DNA from: Salimicrobium humidisoli
GTDB lineage: Bacteria > Bacillota > Bacilli > Bacillales > Halobacillaceae
DNA length: 64,000 nucleotides
NCBI RefSeq assembly: GCF_002295105.1
Contig: NZ_NSGH01000002.1
Span: forward strand, 1-64,000
Direction of reading: 5' to 3'
Shown in pieces: positions 45,628-55,095 of the stretch (positions are counted from its first letter, which is position 1; each line of letters begins with the position of its first letter). Below the pieces are notes generated by a model that ran no database searches, had not been told where the DNA came from, and was given only the letters and a program-made list of their open reading frames with translations. The translations under genes and the position numbers were made by a program.

Positions 45628-46974
45628 ATGAATAAAGGAATCGGAAAACTGAACCCGAAAGATTGTTATATTTCCTTAAGTGCGCCTGGTCTTGAAGACA
45701 GAACGACGGTGCTGACTCATCTGTATCAGCCCGTTATAGGGCGGGAAGCTGTAACGTTGTTTCAATTTTTGGAAGGGGAAGCCAGGCTGTATGAAGGGGA
45801 AAGGACCCATCATGCGCTGATGACCTATACAGGGCTGACGCTCGACAGGATCTACGAAGCCAGAATTCAGCTTGAAGCGATCGGTCTTCTGAAATCGTTC
45901 AGGAAGGAAGAGGAAAATCGCATCAGTTATGCGTACCATCTCATCCCTCCTTTCTCCGCTTTCCAGTTTTTTAATGACCATATGCTCTCCCTCCTGCTTC
46001 TTCACAGAATAGGCGAGGAAAAATTCAATATGCTGAAGCAGGCTTTTTCGTTCTCTTCTGTGCAGCTGGACGAGTATACGGAAGTCACCGCTTCGTTCAG
46101 TGACGTTTTTTCTCCGGCAGCCACTCTTCCGGAGGGTATAGATACAGGGAAAGAGACCGTACAGCAGCAGGGAGTGGCTCTCCAGGAGAGTGCCGTAGAC
46201 CTTGAGTGGATCGAGAAAGCCCTTCAGGAACGTATGCTTCCTGCCGGGAAAATTTTAGGAAAAGAAAACAGCCGGCTCGTACATCAGCTGGCGGTGCTCT
46301 ATAATATAAGTACGACGGATATGGAAAAGGCGGTTCTGTGGTCGGTTACGGAGGAGAATGAGCTGGATACAGAAGAGTTGAAAGCTTCCTGTCATGATCT
46401 CGGCCAGCGTGACGTTCCATCAGGACCGGCTACTGAAAAGTCCGAAGAGAAAAAAGAAGAACAGGTGAAAGAGAAGACTGACCCTGTTTCAAAAAACGAG
46501 AAATTCGTCAGTATGCTTGAAAACATTACTCCAAAAGAACTGCTCGAGGACATGTCGAATGGCAACAAAGCAACGGACCAGGACGTGAAACTGATCAGGA
46601 ACGTTATGACAGAACAGGGTCTTCCAAAAGGCGTAATGAACGTACTGATCCACTACGTACTGCTTAAGACGGATATGAAACTCTCAAAACCTTATCTCGA
46701 AAAAATCGCGAGTCATTGGGCACGAAAAAACGTGAAAACGGTAGAACAGGCTATGAATATGGCCAGAGCCGAACACAAAAAGTATCAGGAGTGGAGTAAA
46801 GACAAAGGGATGAAGAAAAAGCGCAGTTCCGAAGTTCTCCCTGCCTGGTACAAGCAGGAAAAACACAAGGAAGAGCCCCGTACGAGTCACGAGGATAAGG
46901 AAGAGCAGGGAGCTTCCGGCGAAGAAATCGCCCAGCGTATTCAACGCATCACCGAGAAACGGAAAGGCAGGTGA
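45628..46974 (+). CDS. dnaB: Replication initiation and membrane attachment protein DnaB
   Basis: 448 residues. Gram-positive DnaB, a helicase-loading factor (not the helicase). The N-terminal DDBH1 winged helix (about 10-120) and the C-terminal DnaB_2/DDBH2 segment near 340-380 (VEQAMNMARAEHKKYQ) are seen, with a charged linker rich in Glu and Lys in between. The ATG at 45628 is preferred over a GTG three codons earlier. It lies six bases before dnaI. Confidence 0.92.
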   Translation: MNKGIGKLNPKDCYISLSAPGLEDRTTVLTHLYQPVIGREAVTLFQFLEGEARLYEGERTHHALMTYTGLTLDRIYEARIQLEAIGLLKSFRKEEENRISYAYHLIPPFSAFQFFNDHMLSLLLLHRIGEEKFNMLKQAFSFSSVQLDEYTEVTASFSDVFSPAATLPEGIDTGKETVQQQGVALQESAVDLEWIEKALQERMLPAGKILGKENSRLVHQLAVLYNISTTDMEKAVLWSVTEENELDTEELKASCHDLGQRDVPSGPATEKSEEKKEEQVKEKTDPVSKNEKFVSMLENITPKELLEDMSNGNKATDQDVKLIRNVMTEQGLPKGVMNVLIHYVLLKTDMKLSKPYLEKIASHWARKNVKTVEQAMNMARAEHKKYQEWSKDKGMKKKRSSEVLPAWYKQEKHKEEPRTSHEDKEEQGASGEEIAQRIQRITEKRKGR

Positions 46975-46979
46975 ACCAC

Positions 46980-47918
46980 GTGGAGCCGATTCAGGAATCT
47001 TTGAAGAAATGGATGCGAAATAACGAATCGTTCAAAAACCGCATGAATCAGGCAAGGCAGCAGGTGCTCGAAGCCCCTGAAGTCAAAAAACTGATTGAAG
47101 AAACAGAGGGGCTGACGAGAACGGTGGCTGAGAAGAATCTGATTAAACTTCACGAATATCAGAACCAGTCGCTGGCCTGTGAGAAGTGTCCTTCCCGCGC
47201 GGAGTGCATTAACATCTTGCCCGGCTACGTGCCCCGTGTGGAAGTTCACGGACAGGAAGTGAAAATCGCTTACGACAAATGCCCGAGACAGGTAAAAAAA
47301 GAAAGAGAAGAAAAACAGCGTTCCCTCGTCAAAAGTTTGTACATGCCTAAAGAACTGCATGAAGCGACGTTGGAAAAACTGGATTTCACCGGCAGCGAAG
47401 AGAGAAACGAAGCAGTAATGAAAACTGTAGCCTACGTGGACCAGCTCGGGGAAAAACTTCCACAAAAAGGACTGTATTTCCACGGACTGTTCGGTGTAGG
47501 AAAAACATACTTTCTCGGAGTTCTTGCGAATGAACTCAGTAACCACAACATCGAGACTATGGTGATTTACATGCCGGAATTCGTGAGGGAAATGAAAGCT
47601 TCGATTAAAGATGATTCTATTGCAAGTAAAGTGGATGCTTTCAAAAAAGTACCCGTTCTAATGCTGGATGATATCGGGGCGGAATCACAATCCGCCTGGT
47701 TCCGCGATGAAATACTCGGCTCTATTCTTCAGCACAGGATGATGGAAGGACTTCCCGTCTTCTTCACTTCCAATTACTCCCTTAAAGAACTGGAACAGGT
47801 AATGGGTCATACGAACAGAGGAGAAGTGGGTGCTTTGAAAGCGACGAGGATCATTGAAAGGATCCGTCAATTGAGCGACCCGGTGGAAGTGAGCGGTCCA
47901 AACCGGAGAAATCGGTAG
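46980..47918 (+). CDS. dnaI: Primosomal helicase loader DnaI
   Basis: 312 residues from GTG at 46980 (MEPIQESL, like homologues). The N-terminal zinc-binding part (CEKCPSRAECINI, residues about 60-73; YDKCPRQ) binds the helicase. The C-terminal AAA+ ATPase has Walker A GLFGVGKT (about 173-180) and Walker B VLMLDDIGAES. Loads DnaC helicase with DnaB and DnaD. ytxB and ytxC, which follow in B. subtilis, are missing. Confidence 0.95.
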   Translation: MEPIQESLKKWMRNNESFKNRMNQARQQVLEAPEVKKLIEETEGLTRTVAEKNLIKLHEYQNQSLACEKCPSRAECINILPGYVPRVEVHGQEVKIAYDKCPRQVKKEREEKQRSLVKSLYMPKELHEATLEKLDFTGSEERNEAVMKTVAYVDQLGEKLPQKGLYFHGLFGVGKTYFLGVLANELSNHNIETMVIYMPEFVREMKASIKDDSIASKVDAFKKVPVLMLDDIGAESQSAWFRDEILGSILQHRMMEGLPVFFTSNYSLKELEQVMGHTNRGEVGALKATRIIERIRQLSDPVEVSGPNRRNR

Positions 47919-47924
47919 GAAAGC

Positions 47925-47953
47925 TTGATTTAACCGTGGGAGAGGGCTATAAT
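47925..47953 (+). promoter_or_regulatory. Sigma-A promoter of thrS
   Basis: TTGATT (47925-47930), 17 bp, perfect TATAAT (47948-47953). The start near 47960 gives a long T-box leader. Confidence 0.82.
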
Positions 47954-47959
47954 AACGAC

Positions 47960-48223
47960 ATAATGATAAATGAAAGCTTGGAAGAGGACATGATTGGTAA
48001 AGTACCTGTGGTTCAGAGAGAGAAGTCGCGGCTGGAAGCTTCTCCCGGAAGGATTATCAATTACCACCTCGGAGCTCCGGCTGTGAACTGTGAGTAGCGG
48101 TCGGCGTATATCTGCGTTAAGGATAATGAAGACGCCTCAATAAGGCGTGAATGATGGGTGGAACCGCGAGTCGATAACTCGCCCCTTTTGCGAAAGCAAT
48201 TGTGGGCGGGTTATTTTATTTAT
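47960..48223 (+). ncRNA. T-box leader (threonine), regulates thrS
   Basis: The T-box core GGGTGGAACCGCG is at 48156-48168. Upstream, a long stem I carries the likely specifier ACC at 48063-48065. Downstream, ATAACTCGCCC (48174-48184) pairs with GGGCGGGTTAT (48204-48214) and runs into T-rich sequence, forming the terminator. Uncharged tRNA-Thr should bind specifier and T-box and allow read-through. Confidence 0.93.
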
Positions 48224-48255
48224 GGGAAAATTATTATACAGAAGGAGTGGCAGTG

Positions 48256-50205
48256 ATGGCAGAATCGATAAGTATCCAGTTTCCGGATGGCAACGAGAAA
48301 ACTTTCGACCGGGGTGTAACAGGTGAGGAGATAGCTCACTCTATTTCTCCCGGATTGAAAAAACAGGCGCTTGCTGTAAAACTTGACGGCGAAATGTACG
48401 ATTTGCGGCGCCCGATCGAAAAGGACGCCTCCATCGAAATCGTAACGTATAAAAATCCGGAGGGGGTGGAAGTATTAAGACACTCGACCGCCCACCTTAT
48501 GGCTCAGGCAGTGAAGAGGGTGTTTGACGAGGATATTAATCTCGGGGTAGGTCCTGTGATCGAAGACGGTTTCTACTATGATATGGATCTGAATACATCC
48601 ATCACTCCCGAGGATCTTCCGGTAATTGAAAAAGAAATGCAGAAAATCGTTGATGAGAATCTGGAAGTGAAGCGATTTGAACTCAGCCGGGAAGAAGCGA
48701 TACAGAAGTATAAAGAACTTGGGGACGACCTTAAAGTAGAACTTATAGAAGATATTCCTGAAGGAGAGACGATCAGTTTCTATCAGCAGGGTGAGTTCGT
48801 CGATCTCTGTCGCGGTGTGCACGTTCCGCAGACAAGCAAAATTAAAATCTTTAAACTGCTCAACATCTCAGGTGCATACTGGCGGGGAGACAGTGATAAT
48901 AAAATGCTTCAGCGTATTTACGGTACAGCTTTTGAGAAACAGGAGGAGCTTGACGAATATCTTCGTTTAAGAGAAGAGGCAAAAGAGAGGGACCACCGCA
49001 AACTAGGTAAGGAACTCGGCATTTTCACGGTCAGTCAGGAAGTCGGACAGGGGCTGCCACTCTGGCTTCCAAACGGCGCCACGATCCGCCGTACAATTGA
49101 GCGCTACATCGTGGACCTGGAGGAAAGACTGGGGTACAATCACGTTTATACTCCCGTTCTTGGAAGCGTGGATCTGTACAAAAAGAGTGGACACTGGGAT
49201 CACTACAAAGAGGATATGTTCCCTACGATGGAGATGGACAATGAGGATCTCGTGCTGCGGCCGATGAACTGCCCGCATCATATGATGGTTTATAAAAATG
49301 AATACTACAGCTATCGTAACCTGCCTGTCCGTATCGCGGAACTGGGTACGATGCACCGGCACGAAATGTCCGGCGCCCTTGCAGGTCTGCAGCGCGTCCG
49401 TGCTATGACGCTTAATGACGCTCACATTTTCGCCCGCCCCGATCAGCTGAAAGAAGAATTTAAACGCGTCGTCAGACTTGTCAGCGAGGTATATCACGAT
49501 TTCGGCCTGAACGACTATTATTTCCGTCTATCCTATCGTGATCCCGAGGACAAGGAAAAATACGTAGATAACGATGAGATGTGGAATAAATCCCAGGCTA
49601 TGCTGAAGGAAACGATGGATGAAATGGAGCTTGATTACGTGGAAGCGGACGGGGAAGCAGCTTTTTACGGTCCGAAACTGGATGTTCAGGTGAAAACGGC
49701 TCTCGGAAAAGACGAGACGCTCTCCACGGTCCAGCTTGATTTCCACCTGCCGGAACGGTTCGATCTCACGTACGTCGGAGAAGATGGCAAAGACCACCGT
49801 CCTGTCGTTATCCACCGCGGTGTCGTCTCCACGATGGAGAGGTTCGTAGCTTTCCTCATCGAGGAATATAAGGGGGCGTTCCCGACGTGGCTCGCCCCTG
49901 AACAGGCGCGGATCATTCCGGTCTCTGCGGACGTCCATCTGGATTACGCCAAACAGCTCGAAGATCGTCTGCGCCAGTCAGGAATCCGGGTGAGCGTAGA
50001 TGAACGTAACGAAAAAATCGGATATAAAATCCGTGAGGCCCAGACAGGAAAGATACCGTTCCAGCTCGTCGTAGGCGATAAAGAAATAGAAGCCGATGCT
50101 GTGAACGTACGCAGGTACGGAGAACAGAATTCGGAAACGAAAGAGGTATCCACTTTTATCGAAGAAGTGCGAAACGAAATAGACCAGAAATTATTGCGGA
50201 AATAA
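48256..50205 (+). CDS. thrS: Threonyl-tRNA synthetase
   Basis: 649 residues from the ATG at 48256 (GAAGGAGTGG upstream). N-terminal TGS domain (1-65), editing domain (about 65-225; [11 protein letters not shown] and CRGVHVP), class II catalytic core (about 270-535; [23 protein letters not shown] with the zinc cysteine) and anticodon-binding domain (535-649). Charges tRNA-Thr. Expression is set by the T-box. Full length and intact. Confidence 0.97.
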   Translation: MAESISIQFPDGNEKTFDRGVTGEEIAHSISPGLKKQALAVKLDGEMYDLRRPIEKDASIEIVTYKNPEGVEVLRHSTAHLMAQAVKRVFDEDINLGVGPVIEDGFYYDMDLNTSITPEDLPVIEKEMQKIVDENLEVKRFELSREEAIQKYKELGDDLKVELIEDIPEGETISFYQQGEFVDLCRGVHVPQTSKIKIFKLLNISGAYWRGDSDNKMLQRIYGTAFEKQEELDEYLRLREEAKERDHRKLGKELGIFTVSQEVGQGLPLWLPNGATIRRTIERYIVDLEERLGYNHVYTPVLGSVDLYKKSGHWDHYKEDMFPTMEMDNEDLVLRPMNCPHHMMVYKNEYYSYRNLPVRIAELGTMHRHEMSGALAGLQRVRAMTLNDAHIFARPDQLKEEFKRVVRLVSEVYHDFGLNDYYFRLSYRDPEDKEKYVDNDEMWNKSQAMLKETMDEMELDYVEADGEAAFYGPKLDVQVKTALGKDETLSTVQLDFHLPERFDLTYVGEDGKDHRPVVIHRGVVSTMERFVAFLIEEYKGAFPTWLAPEQARIIPVSADVHLDYAKQLEDRLRQSGIRVSVDERNEKIGYKIREAQTGKIPFQLVVGDKEIEADAVNVRRYGEQNSETKEVSTFIEEVRNEIDQKLLRK

Positions 50206-50253
50206 TGAGAGGGAGGGGCAGGTATTCCTGCTCCTTCAAAATGAAATAAAGGT

Positions 50254-50282
50254 TTGACAAGGGAAGAACTCGGTGATAATAT
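50254..50282 (+). promoter_or_regulatory. Sigma-A promoter of infC-rpmI-rplT
   Basis: Perfect TTGACA (50254-50259), 17 bp, TAATAT (50277-50282). Confidence 0.8.
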
Positions 50283-50288
50283 ATATTA

Positions 50289-50429
50289 GGTAAATGAATG
50301 AACGGATCTGAGACAAGAAGAAGCACCCGCTTCTCACCTGATCGACGCTCAATGAGCAGTTGGCAGGTTCAATTTCCCTGCTTTTCAGTAGGGCTACGTG
50401 TGGGTGCAGTTATGTACCCGCACTTTTTT
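50289..50429 (+). promoter_or_regulatory. L20-type attenuator leader
   Basis: About 140 nt of structured RNA end in a terminator: GTGTGGGT (50398-50405) pairs with ACCCGCAC (50416-50423), then six T. In Bacillus, L20 binds this leader and favours termination, balancing ribosomal protein output. Position, size and terminator fit; the pseudoknot was not derived. Confidence 0.8.
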
Positions 50430-50499
50430 GTGTAATCAACAACTTGTCGATGACAGATCTTGTTATGATTTTCCGAATATAATTTGGAGGTGGCTAGAT

Positions 50500-51024
50500 A
50501 TTAGCAAAAACGATAAGACGTTAATTAATGAGAAGATTCGTGCCAAAGAAGTTCGTCTCATAGACGTAAATGGCGATCAGCTTGGTGTCAAATCTCGTAA
50601 TGAAGCGTTGGACATTGCTGCGAATGCAGAACTCGATCTCGTTATGGTTGCACCTAACGCGAAACCACCGGTATGCCGGATCATGGATTACGGGAAATAC
50701 CACTTTGAACAGCAGAAGAAAGAAAAAGAAGCCCGTAAGAAACAGACGACTATCAAACTGAAAGAAGTACGTCTGAGCCCGGGTATCGAAGAACACGATT
50801 TCAACACGAAATTACGTAACGCGCGTAAGTTCCTTTCCAAAGGGGACAAAGTGAAAGCTTCCATCCGTTTCCGCGGTCGTGCCATCACACACAAAGAGCT
50901 TGGTCAAAAAGTACTTGACCGTATGGCTGATGAGTGTAAAGATATAGCGCAGGTAGAAACGAAGCCGAAGATGGAAGGCAGAAATATGTTTATGATGCTT
51001 GCTCCACTTAACGAGAACAAGTAA
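50500..51024 (+). CDS. infC: Translation initiation factor IF-3
   Basis: 174 residues starting at the rare codon ATT (50500), with TTGGAGGTGG nine bases upstream; N-terminus [22 protein letters not shown]. The open frame extends back through the attenuator but that stretch is not homologous. N-domain with VNGDQLGV, linker, and C-domain with [13 protein letters not shown]. Prevents 30S-50S joining and proofreads initiation codons. The ATT start gives self-limiting control because IF-3 rejects such codons. Confidence 0.95.
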   Translation: MSKNDKTLINEKIRAKEVRLIDVNGDQLGVKSRNEALDIAANAELDLVMVAPNAKPPVCRIMDYGKYHFEQQKKEKEARKKQTTIKLKEVRLSPGIEEHDFNTKLRNARKFLSKGDKVKASIRFRGRAITHKELGQKVLDRMADECKDIAQVETKPKMEGRNMFMMLAPLNENK

Positions 51025-51053
51025 CCGACATCTAGTTAAAGGAGGAAATGGAT

Positions 51054-51251
51054 ATGCCAAAAATGAGAACTCATAAAGGCTCCCAGAAACGCTTTAAGAA
51101 AACAGGTAACGGGAAGGTTAAACGCTCCCACGCGTATACGAGCCACCTGTTTGCCAATAAGTCTCAAAAGCAGAAGCGTAAATTGCGCAAAGATGCACTC
51201 GTATCTAACGGAGACTATCGTCGTATCAAGAACATGCTTCCGAAAAAATAA
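51054..51251 (+). CDS. rpmI: 50S ribosomal protein L35
   Basis: 65 residues starting [18 protein letters not shown]. The ATG at 51054 is chosen because AAAGGAGG lies eight bases before; an ATG two codons earlier overlaps it. Very basic. Between infC and rplT as in nearly all Bacilli. Confidence 0.96.
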   Translation: MPKMRTHKGSQKRFKKTGNGKVKRSHAYTSHLFANKSQKQKRKLRKDALVSNGDYRRIKNMLPKK

Positions 51252-51280
51252 TTTAAGTATCACAATCAGGAGGGATTATT

Positions 51281-51637
51281 ATGCCACGCGTTAAAGGTGG
51301 AACAGTGACACGTCAACGTCGTAAACGTGTCTTAAAGCTAGCTAAAGGTTATTATGGTTCGAAACACGCCCTATTTAAAACAGCAAAACAACAGGTAATG
51401 AAGTCAGGTCAGTATGCGTATCGTGACCGTCGTCAGCGTAAACGTGACTTCCGTAAACTGTGGATTGCACGTATCAACGCTGCAGCACGCATGAACGACA
51501 TTTCTTACAGTCGTCTTATGCACGGTTTGAAACTCGCAGGAGTAGAAGTGAACCGTAAAATGCTTGCCGATCTTGCAGTTAACGATGAAGCAGCCTTCAC
51601 TTCTCTTGTAGATCAGGCTAAAACAGCTCTTAAATAA
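51281..51637 (+). CDS. rplT: 50S ribosomal protein L20
   Basis: 118 residues, start [18 protein letters not shown], with [15 protein letters not shown] and the globular C-terminal half that also binds mRNA. Assembly-initiating protein of the 50S subunit and the feedback repressor of this operon. AGGAGGG precedes the ATG; a terminator follows. Confidence 0.97.
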   Translation: MPRVKGGTVTRQRRKRVLKLAKGYYGSKHALFKTAKQQVMKSGQYAYRDRRQRKRDFRKLWIARINAAARMNDISYSRLMHGLKLAGVEVNRKMLADLAVNDEAAFTSLVDQAKTALK

Positions 51638-51658
51638 ACGCGTTTTGAACGTAAGAAG

Positions 51659-51688
51659 GCCATCTCCCTGGTTTGGGAGATGGCTTTC
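51659..51688 (+). terminator. Terminator of infC-rpmI-rplT
   Basis: Perfect 10-bp stem GCCATCTCCC / GGGAGATGGC with a 6-base loop, then a short T-run. Confidence 0.88.
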
Positions 51689-51782
51689 TGTTTAGATAGA
51701 GTTTTACAAGTGTTATTTCTTCAGAACGGGTGGACGGGTACGAAAAAAGATAAAGTAAGAGCATATTTTCCTGCAGGTTTTT

Positions 51783-52181
51783 CTATTGTTTTTCAAACGG
51801 CCGTTGCAACAATGTTTTCATCGGATATTTCCATTCGATGGAGGCGTGAGGATAACGGATCAGAATTTCTTTTTCCAGAAAATAAAGATCTTCCCGCTCC
51901 ATCCCCGTCAGCCTGTCCGGTTCTTTTGCGGAAACTGTAATGGAAACCACTTCGAAAGACTCTTCCGTGGCCCCGACATATTTTTCACCTTCAAAGATAG
52001 CTCCTTTGTAAGTGATAAAGAAATTGCGTTTCGGGTTGTCTTCATTATCTTCGAAATAAAAACTGCGGTTTTCCACAGCCGTATTAAATTGCCGTTTCGG
52101 ATCTTTGGCCAGCTGCACCATTGTATAGACGAGAAACAGAAGAGCAGCCAGTAAAAGTATTCTGAATAAAATGACCATCAT
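51783..52181 (-). CDS. ysdB: YsdB, sigma-W pathway protein
   Basis: 132 residues. One N-terminal membrane helix (about 3-22, FRILLLAALLFLVYTMV), then a small cytoplasmic or surface domain rich in aromatic residues (ENRSFYFEDNEDNPKRNFFITY). Name and place follow B. subtilis ysdB, a member of the sigma-W regulon of unknown function. AAGGGGA precedes the ATG. A sigma-W-type promoter lies 34 bp upstream. The neighbouring ysdA of B. subtilis is missing. Confidence 0.85.
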   Translation of the reverse strand: MMVILFRILLLAALLFLVYTMVQLAKDPKRQFNTAVENRSFYFEDNEDNPKRNFFITYKGAIFEGEKYVGATEESFEVVSITVSAKEPDRLTGMEREDLYFLEKEILIRYPHASIEWKYPMKTLLQRPFEKQ

Positions 52182-52214
52182 AGTAATCGTCCCCTTGTAG
52201 GCTTATAGTAGAGA

Positions 52215-52241
52215 TACGGGAGAACAGGAGCAGAAGTTTCA
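52215..52241 (-). promoter_or_regulatory. Sigma-W-type promoter of ysdB
   Basis: On the minus strand TGAAAC (52236-52241), 17 bp, CGTA (52215-52218). This matches the sigma-W pattern with one extra spacer base and independent knowledge that ysdB belongs to that regulon. Confidence 0.78.
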
Positions 52242-52299
52242 ACTATTTTTAAAATGACAGCGATGATTTTCACCCGACGTAACGATAAGGAGGAGAAAA

Positions 52300-52782
52300 A
52301 TGCACTGGGCAGAACTTTATGAATACCAGCGGCAGCTGGATAAGTACATCGAGCAGCATAAAAATGTAGAAAAAGAGTCGGTCGTCGATCATAAGACCCT
52401 GGCTTTTTACGTGGAGCTTGGGGAACTGGCAAACGAGACGAGATGTTTCAAATTCTGGAGTAATAAGCCTGAAAGCGATCATGAAACCATCAGGGAAGAA
52501 TATGTGGATGGACTTCATTTTCTACTCTCTCTTGGGATAGAGTTGAACAGTTATGTCGAGTCGGCGGAAATTTCCGACGTCACCTCCCGGACAGAGGCCT
52601 TTCTAACGGTATACCAACGTTTGGGTGAATGGAAACGTGAAAAAACGAAGCAGACTTATCAAAATCTTTTTGATGCGTACGTGACTCTTGCCGCTGCGCT
52701 GAACATTTCGGAAGAAGATATGAAGCAGGCCTATCTCGAAAAGAATGATGAAAATTATGATCGTCAGGACCGGGGGTATTGA
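52300..52782 (+). CDS. Dimeric dUTP diphosphatase (dUTPase_2, MazG-like fold)
   Basis: 160 residues, all helical. The acidic metal site is seen as ELGELANETRCFKFW and REEYVDGLHFLLS (E-x3-E...E-x2-D). It hydrolyses dUTP to dUMP, keeping uracil out of DNA; the family is common in Bacillus and phages and is unrelated to trimeric dUTPases. AAGGAGGAG precedes the ATG. It is divergent from ysdB. A chromosomal form fits better than a phage form because no phage genes are near. Confidence 0.9.
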   Translation: MHWAELYEYQRQLDKYIEQHKNVEKESVVDHKTLAFYVELGELANETRCFKFWSNKPESDHETIREEYVDGLHFLLSLGIELNSYVESAEISDVTSRTEAFLTVYQRLGEWKREKTKQTYQNLFDAYVTLAAALNISEEDMKQAYLEKNDENYDRQDRGY

Positions 52783-52789
52783 GTTATTT

Positions 52790-52818
52790 TTGTGATTTTT
52801 TCGACTTCGGTTTATAAT
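52790..52818 (+). promoter_or_regulatory. Sigma-A promoter of ysdC
   Basis: TTGTGA (52790-52795), 17 bp, perfect TATAAT (52813-52818), just after the dUTPase stop and 31 bp before ysdC. Confidence 0.7.
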
Positions 52819-52849
52819 GGACAGGGAGTAATTCAAAGGAGGTAATAGG

Positions 52850-53935
52850 ATGGCGAAGAAAGACGAAACGCTTACGATGCTTAAAGATCTTACGGATGCA
52901 AGAGGAGTCCCGGGTAATGAGAGAGAAGCCCGCGACGTGATGGAGCAGTACATAAAGCCTTACGCGGACAGCGTATACACAGACAACCTCGGAAGTCTGA
53001 TTGCCGAGAAACGCGGAGATAAGAAAGGCCCTAAAGTGATGGTGGCCGGTCACCTCGATGAAGTAGGGTTTATGGTAACACGTGTAGACGAGAACGGGTT
53101 CGTCTACTTCCAGACAGTAGGAGGCTGGTGGAGTCAGGTGATGCTGGCCCAACGCGTTACAATCATGACCGGAAAAGGCGATGTTACAGGTGTCATCGGT
53201 TCGAAACCCCCGCATATCCTTTCAGCAGAACAGCGTAAAAAACCTGTGGATATCAAAGATATGTTTATCGATATCGGTGCGGGCTCCAGGGAAGAAGCGG
53301 CTGAATTCGGAGTGAAACCTGGAGATTCCGTTGTCCCGTATTTTGAATTCACTCAGATGAACAACGAAAAAATGCTGCTTGCCAAAGCATGGGACAACCG
53401 GATCGGCTGTGCAATAGCCATCGAAGTATTGAAGCGCCTGAAAAAAGAAAAACACCCGAATATCGTTTACGGTGTAGGGACAGTCCAGGAAGAAGTAGGC
53501 TTGAGAGGGGCGAAGACAGCTGCCAATATGATCCAGCCTGACATTGCTTTCGGAGTGGACGTCGGCATCGCGGGTGATACTCCTGGCGTTACGGACAAAG
53601 ACGCCCAGGCTTCAATGGGAGAAGGACCTCAAATCATCCTTTACGACGCTTCCATGATTTCGCACAAAGGACTGCGGGATTTTGTGACCGATACGGCAGA
53701 TAAGAATAATATCCCTTATCAGTTCGATTCCATGGCTGCAGGCGGTACGGACTCAGGTTCCATTCATCTGAGTCATAATGGGGTACCGGCGCTCTCCATT
53801 ACAGTACCGACCCGTTATATCCATTCCCATGCTGCAATGCTGCACCGGGATGATTTCGAAAACGCAGTAAGTATTATTGTAGAAGTGATCAAAAACCTTG
53901 ATAATAAAACTGTCGAGAATATTACGTTCAACTGA
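52850..53935 (+). CDS. ysdC: M42-family aminopeptidase YsdC
   Basis: 361 residues. Two-metal peptidase that forms a dodecameric shell. Ligands: [12 protein letters not shown] (His/Asp), KAWDNRIGC (bridging Asp), [10 protein letters not shown] (catalytic Glu pair), [12 protein letters not shown] and, near the C-terminus, RYIHSHAAM. Probably trims N-terminal acidic residues from peptides, as reported for glutamyl aminopeptidases of this family. AAGGAGG precedes the ATG. Confidence 0.93.
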   Translation: MAKKDETLTMLKDLTDARGVPGNEREARDVMEQYIKPYADSVYTDNLGSLIAEKRGDKKGPKVMVAGHLDEVGFMVTRVDENGFVYFQTVGGWWSQVMLAQRVTIMTGKGDVTGVIGSKPPHILSAEQRKKPVDIKDMFIDIGAGSREEAAEFGVKPGDSVVPYFEFTQMNNEKMLLAKAWDNRIGCAIAIEVLKRLKKEKHPNIVYGVGTVQEEVGLRGAKTAANMIQPDIAFGVDVGIAGDTPGVTDKDAQASMGEGPQIILYDASMISHKGLRDFVTDTADKNNIPYQFDSMAAGGTDSGSIHLSHNGVPALSITVPTRYIHSHAAMLHRDDFENAVSIIVEVIKNLDNKTVENITFN

Positions 53936-53943
53936 TCATGCTG

Positions 53944-53981
53944 AACAGGACCCGCTCCATTTCCAAGGGGCAGGTCCTGTT
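53944..53981 (+). terminator. Terminator of ysdC
   Basis: AACAGGACC / GGTCCTGTT with a 20-base loop and a short T-rich tail. Confidence 0.65.
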
Positions 53982-54058
53982 ACTTTTGCGGTGAGGATTA
54001 AGATTATCGGCCGGTGAACGATGGCCGGTAAGAGTAAGGAAAGAGTGAGGAATAACCA

Positions 54059-54796
54059 ATGATAACATCCGTCAAAAATCAAAAAGTGAAAGAGTGGAAG
54101 AAACTCCATAAGAAGAAATACAGAGACCGGTATGGACTTTTTCTCGTGGAAGGCTATCACCTTGTGGAAGAAGTAGTTAATAGTGACTGGGAAGTGAAGG
54201 AACTTATAGTTCAGGAAGAGTCCCGCGTGCCGTTTTCTTATGAAGGGAATAAGGAACTTGTAAGTGAAGCGGTAATGAAGGAGATTACGGAAACAGAGAC
54301 ACCGCAGGGGATTATGGCAGTCGTGTGTAAAAAAGAAGAGAAAGTGGAAACGGGATCTCGTTTTCTCCTCCTTGATACTATCCAGGACCCCGGAAATCTC
54401 GGGACCCTCATACGGACGGCAGATGCTGCGGGATTTGATGCAGTACTCATCGGCAGGGGAAGCGCAGATCGCTTCAACGATAAAGTGGTACGTGCGACCC
54501 AGGGTTCGATGTTTCATGACATGAAAGTGATGGAAGTCTCTCTGGATGATGAAATCCCCTTACTTAAAAGCAGAGGTGTCGACGTTTGGGGGACTGCCCT
54601 GGATGGGGCCGGTAATTACACGGAATTGAAGCGGCCGCAGAAAGTAGCGATTCTCCTCGGCAATGAAGGGAATGGCGTCAGGGAAGAACTTCTCGGGCTT
54701 TCCGACGAAAGAGTGAAAATACCGATATACGGAGAAGCGGAATCGCTCAATGTCGCTGTCGCCGGAGGAATATTAATGTTTGCTGTGAATCAGTAG
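54059..54796 (+). CDS. ysgA: TrmH/SpoU-family rRNA methyltransferase YsgA
   Basis: 245 residues. N-terminal substrate-binding domain (1-95; KVKEWKKLHKKKYRDRYGLFLVEGYH), then the trefoil-knot SPOUT domain with LLDTIQDPGNLGTLIRTADA (motif 1), LLGNEGNGV (motif 2) and IPIYGEAESLNVAVAGGI (motif 3). 2'-O-methylates a ribose in rRNA; the exact site is unknown. Precedes pheS as in B. subtilis. The sspI spore gene expected nearby is absent. Confidence 0.93.
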   Translation: MITSVKNQKVKEWKKLHKKKYRDRYGLFLVEGYHLVEEVVNSDWEVKELIVQEESRVPFSYEGNKELVSEAVMKEITETETPQGIMAVVCKKEEKVETGSRFLLLDTIQDPGNLGTLIRTADAAGFDAVLIGRGSADRFNDKVVRATQGSMFHDMKVMEVSLDDEIPLLKSRGVDVWGTALDGAGNYTELKRPQKVAILLGNEGNGVREELLGLSDERVKIPIYGEAESLNVAVAGGILMFAVNQ

Positions 54797-54825
54797 TTGC
54801 ATTTACTTTACAATTTTCCTATAAT
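54797..54825 (+). promoter_or_regulatory. Sigma-A promoter of pheST
   Basis: TTGCAT (54797-54802), 17 bp, perfect TATAAT (54820-54825), starting one base after the ysgA stop. Confidence 0.85.
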
Positions 54826-54831
54826 TATTTA

Positions 54832-55073
54832 TTAGTTATACAGGTAAAAGCTTTGACGGAGCAAAGTAGACAGTCGCAATATCGGTTACAGGGAGGCAGC
54901 GTCTCAGACTGGAAACGCTGCTGCCGCAGCGACTGCTGAAATTTCACTCTTGAGCTGGCACAGTCGTGTCCGGATGACGGTCCGTTAACTTACGCAAAGT
55001 GGGCACAACTGTGTCAACAAGGGTGGTACCGCGACCATGAACCTCGTCCCTTCTTCAGGGGGCGGGGTTTTTG
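54832..55073 (+). ncRNA. T-box leader (phenylalanine), regulates pheST
   Basis: T-box core GGGTGGTACCGCG at 55021-55033. AGTAGA (near 54866-54871) begins the GA motif of stem I, and the specifier TTC, followed by A, is at 54943-54945. The terminator arms are ACCTCGTCCC (55041-55050) and GGGGGCGGGGT (55058-55068), then T. Senses uncharged tRNA-Phe. Confidence 0.93.
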
Positions 55074-55095
55074 TATTTATAAGGAGGTATGGATA

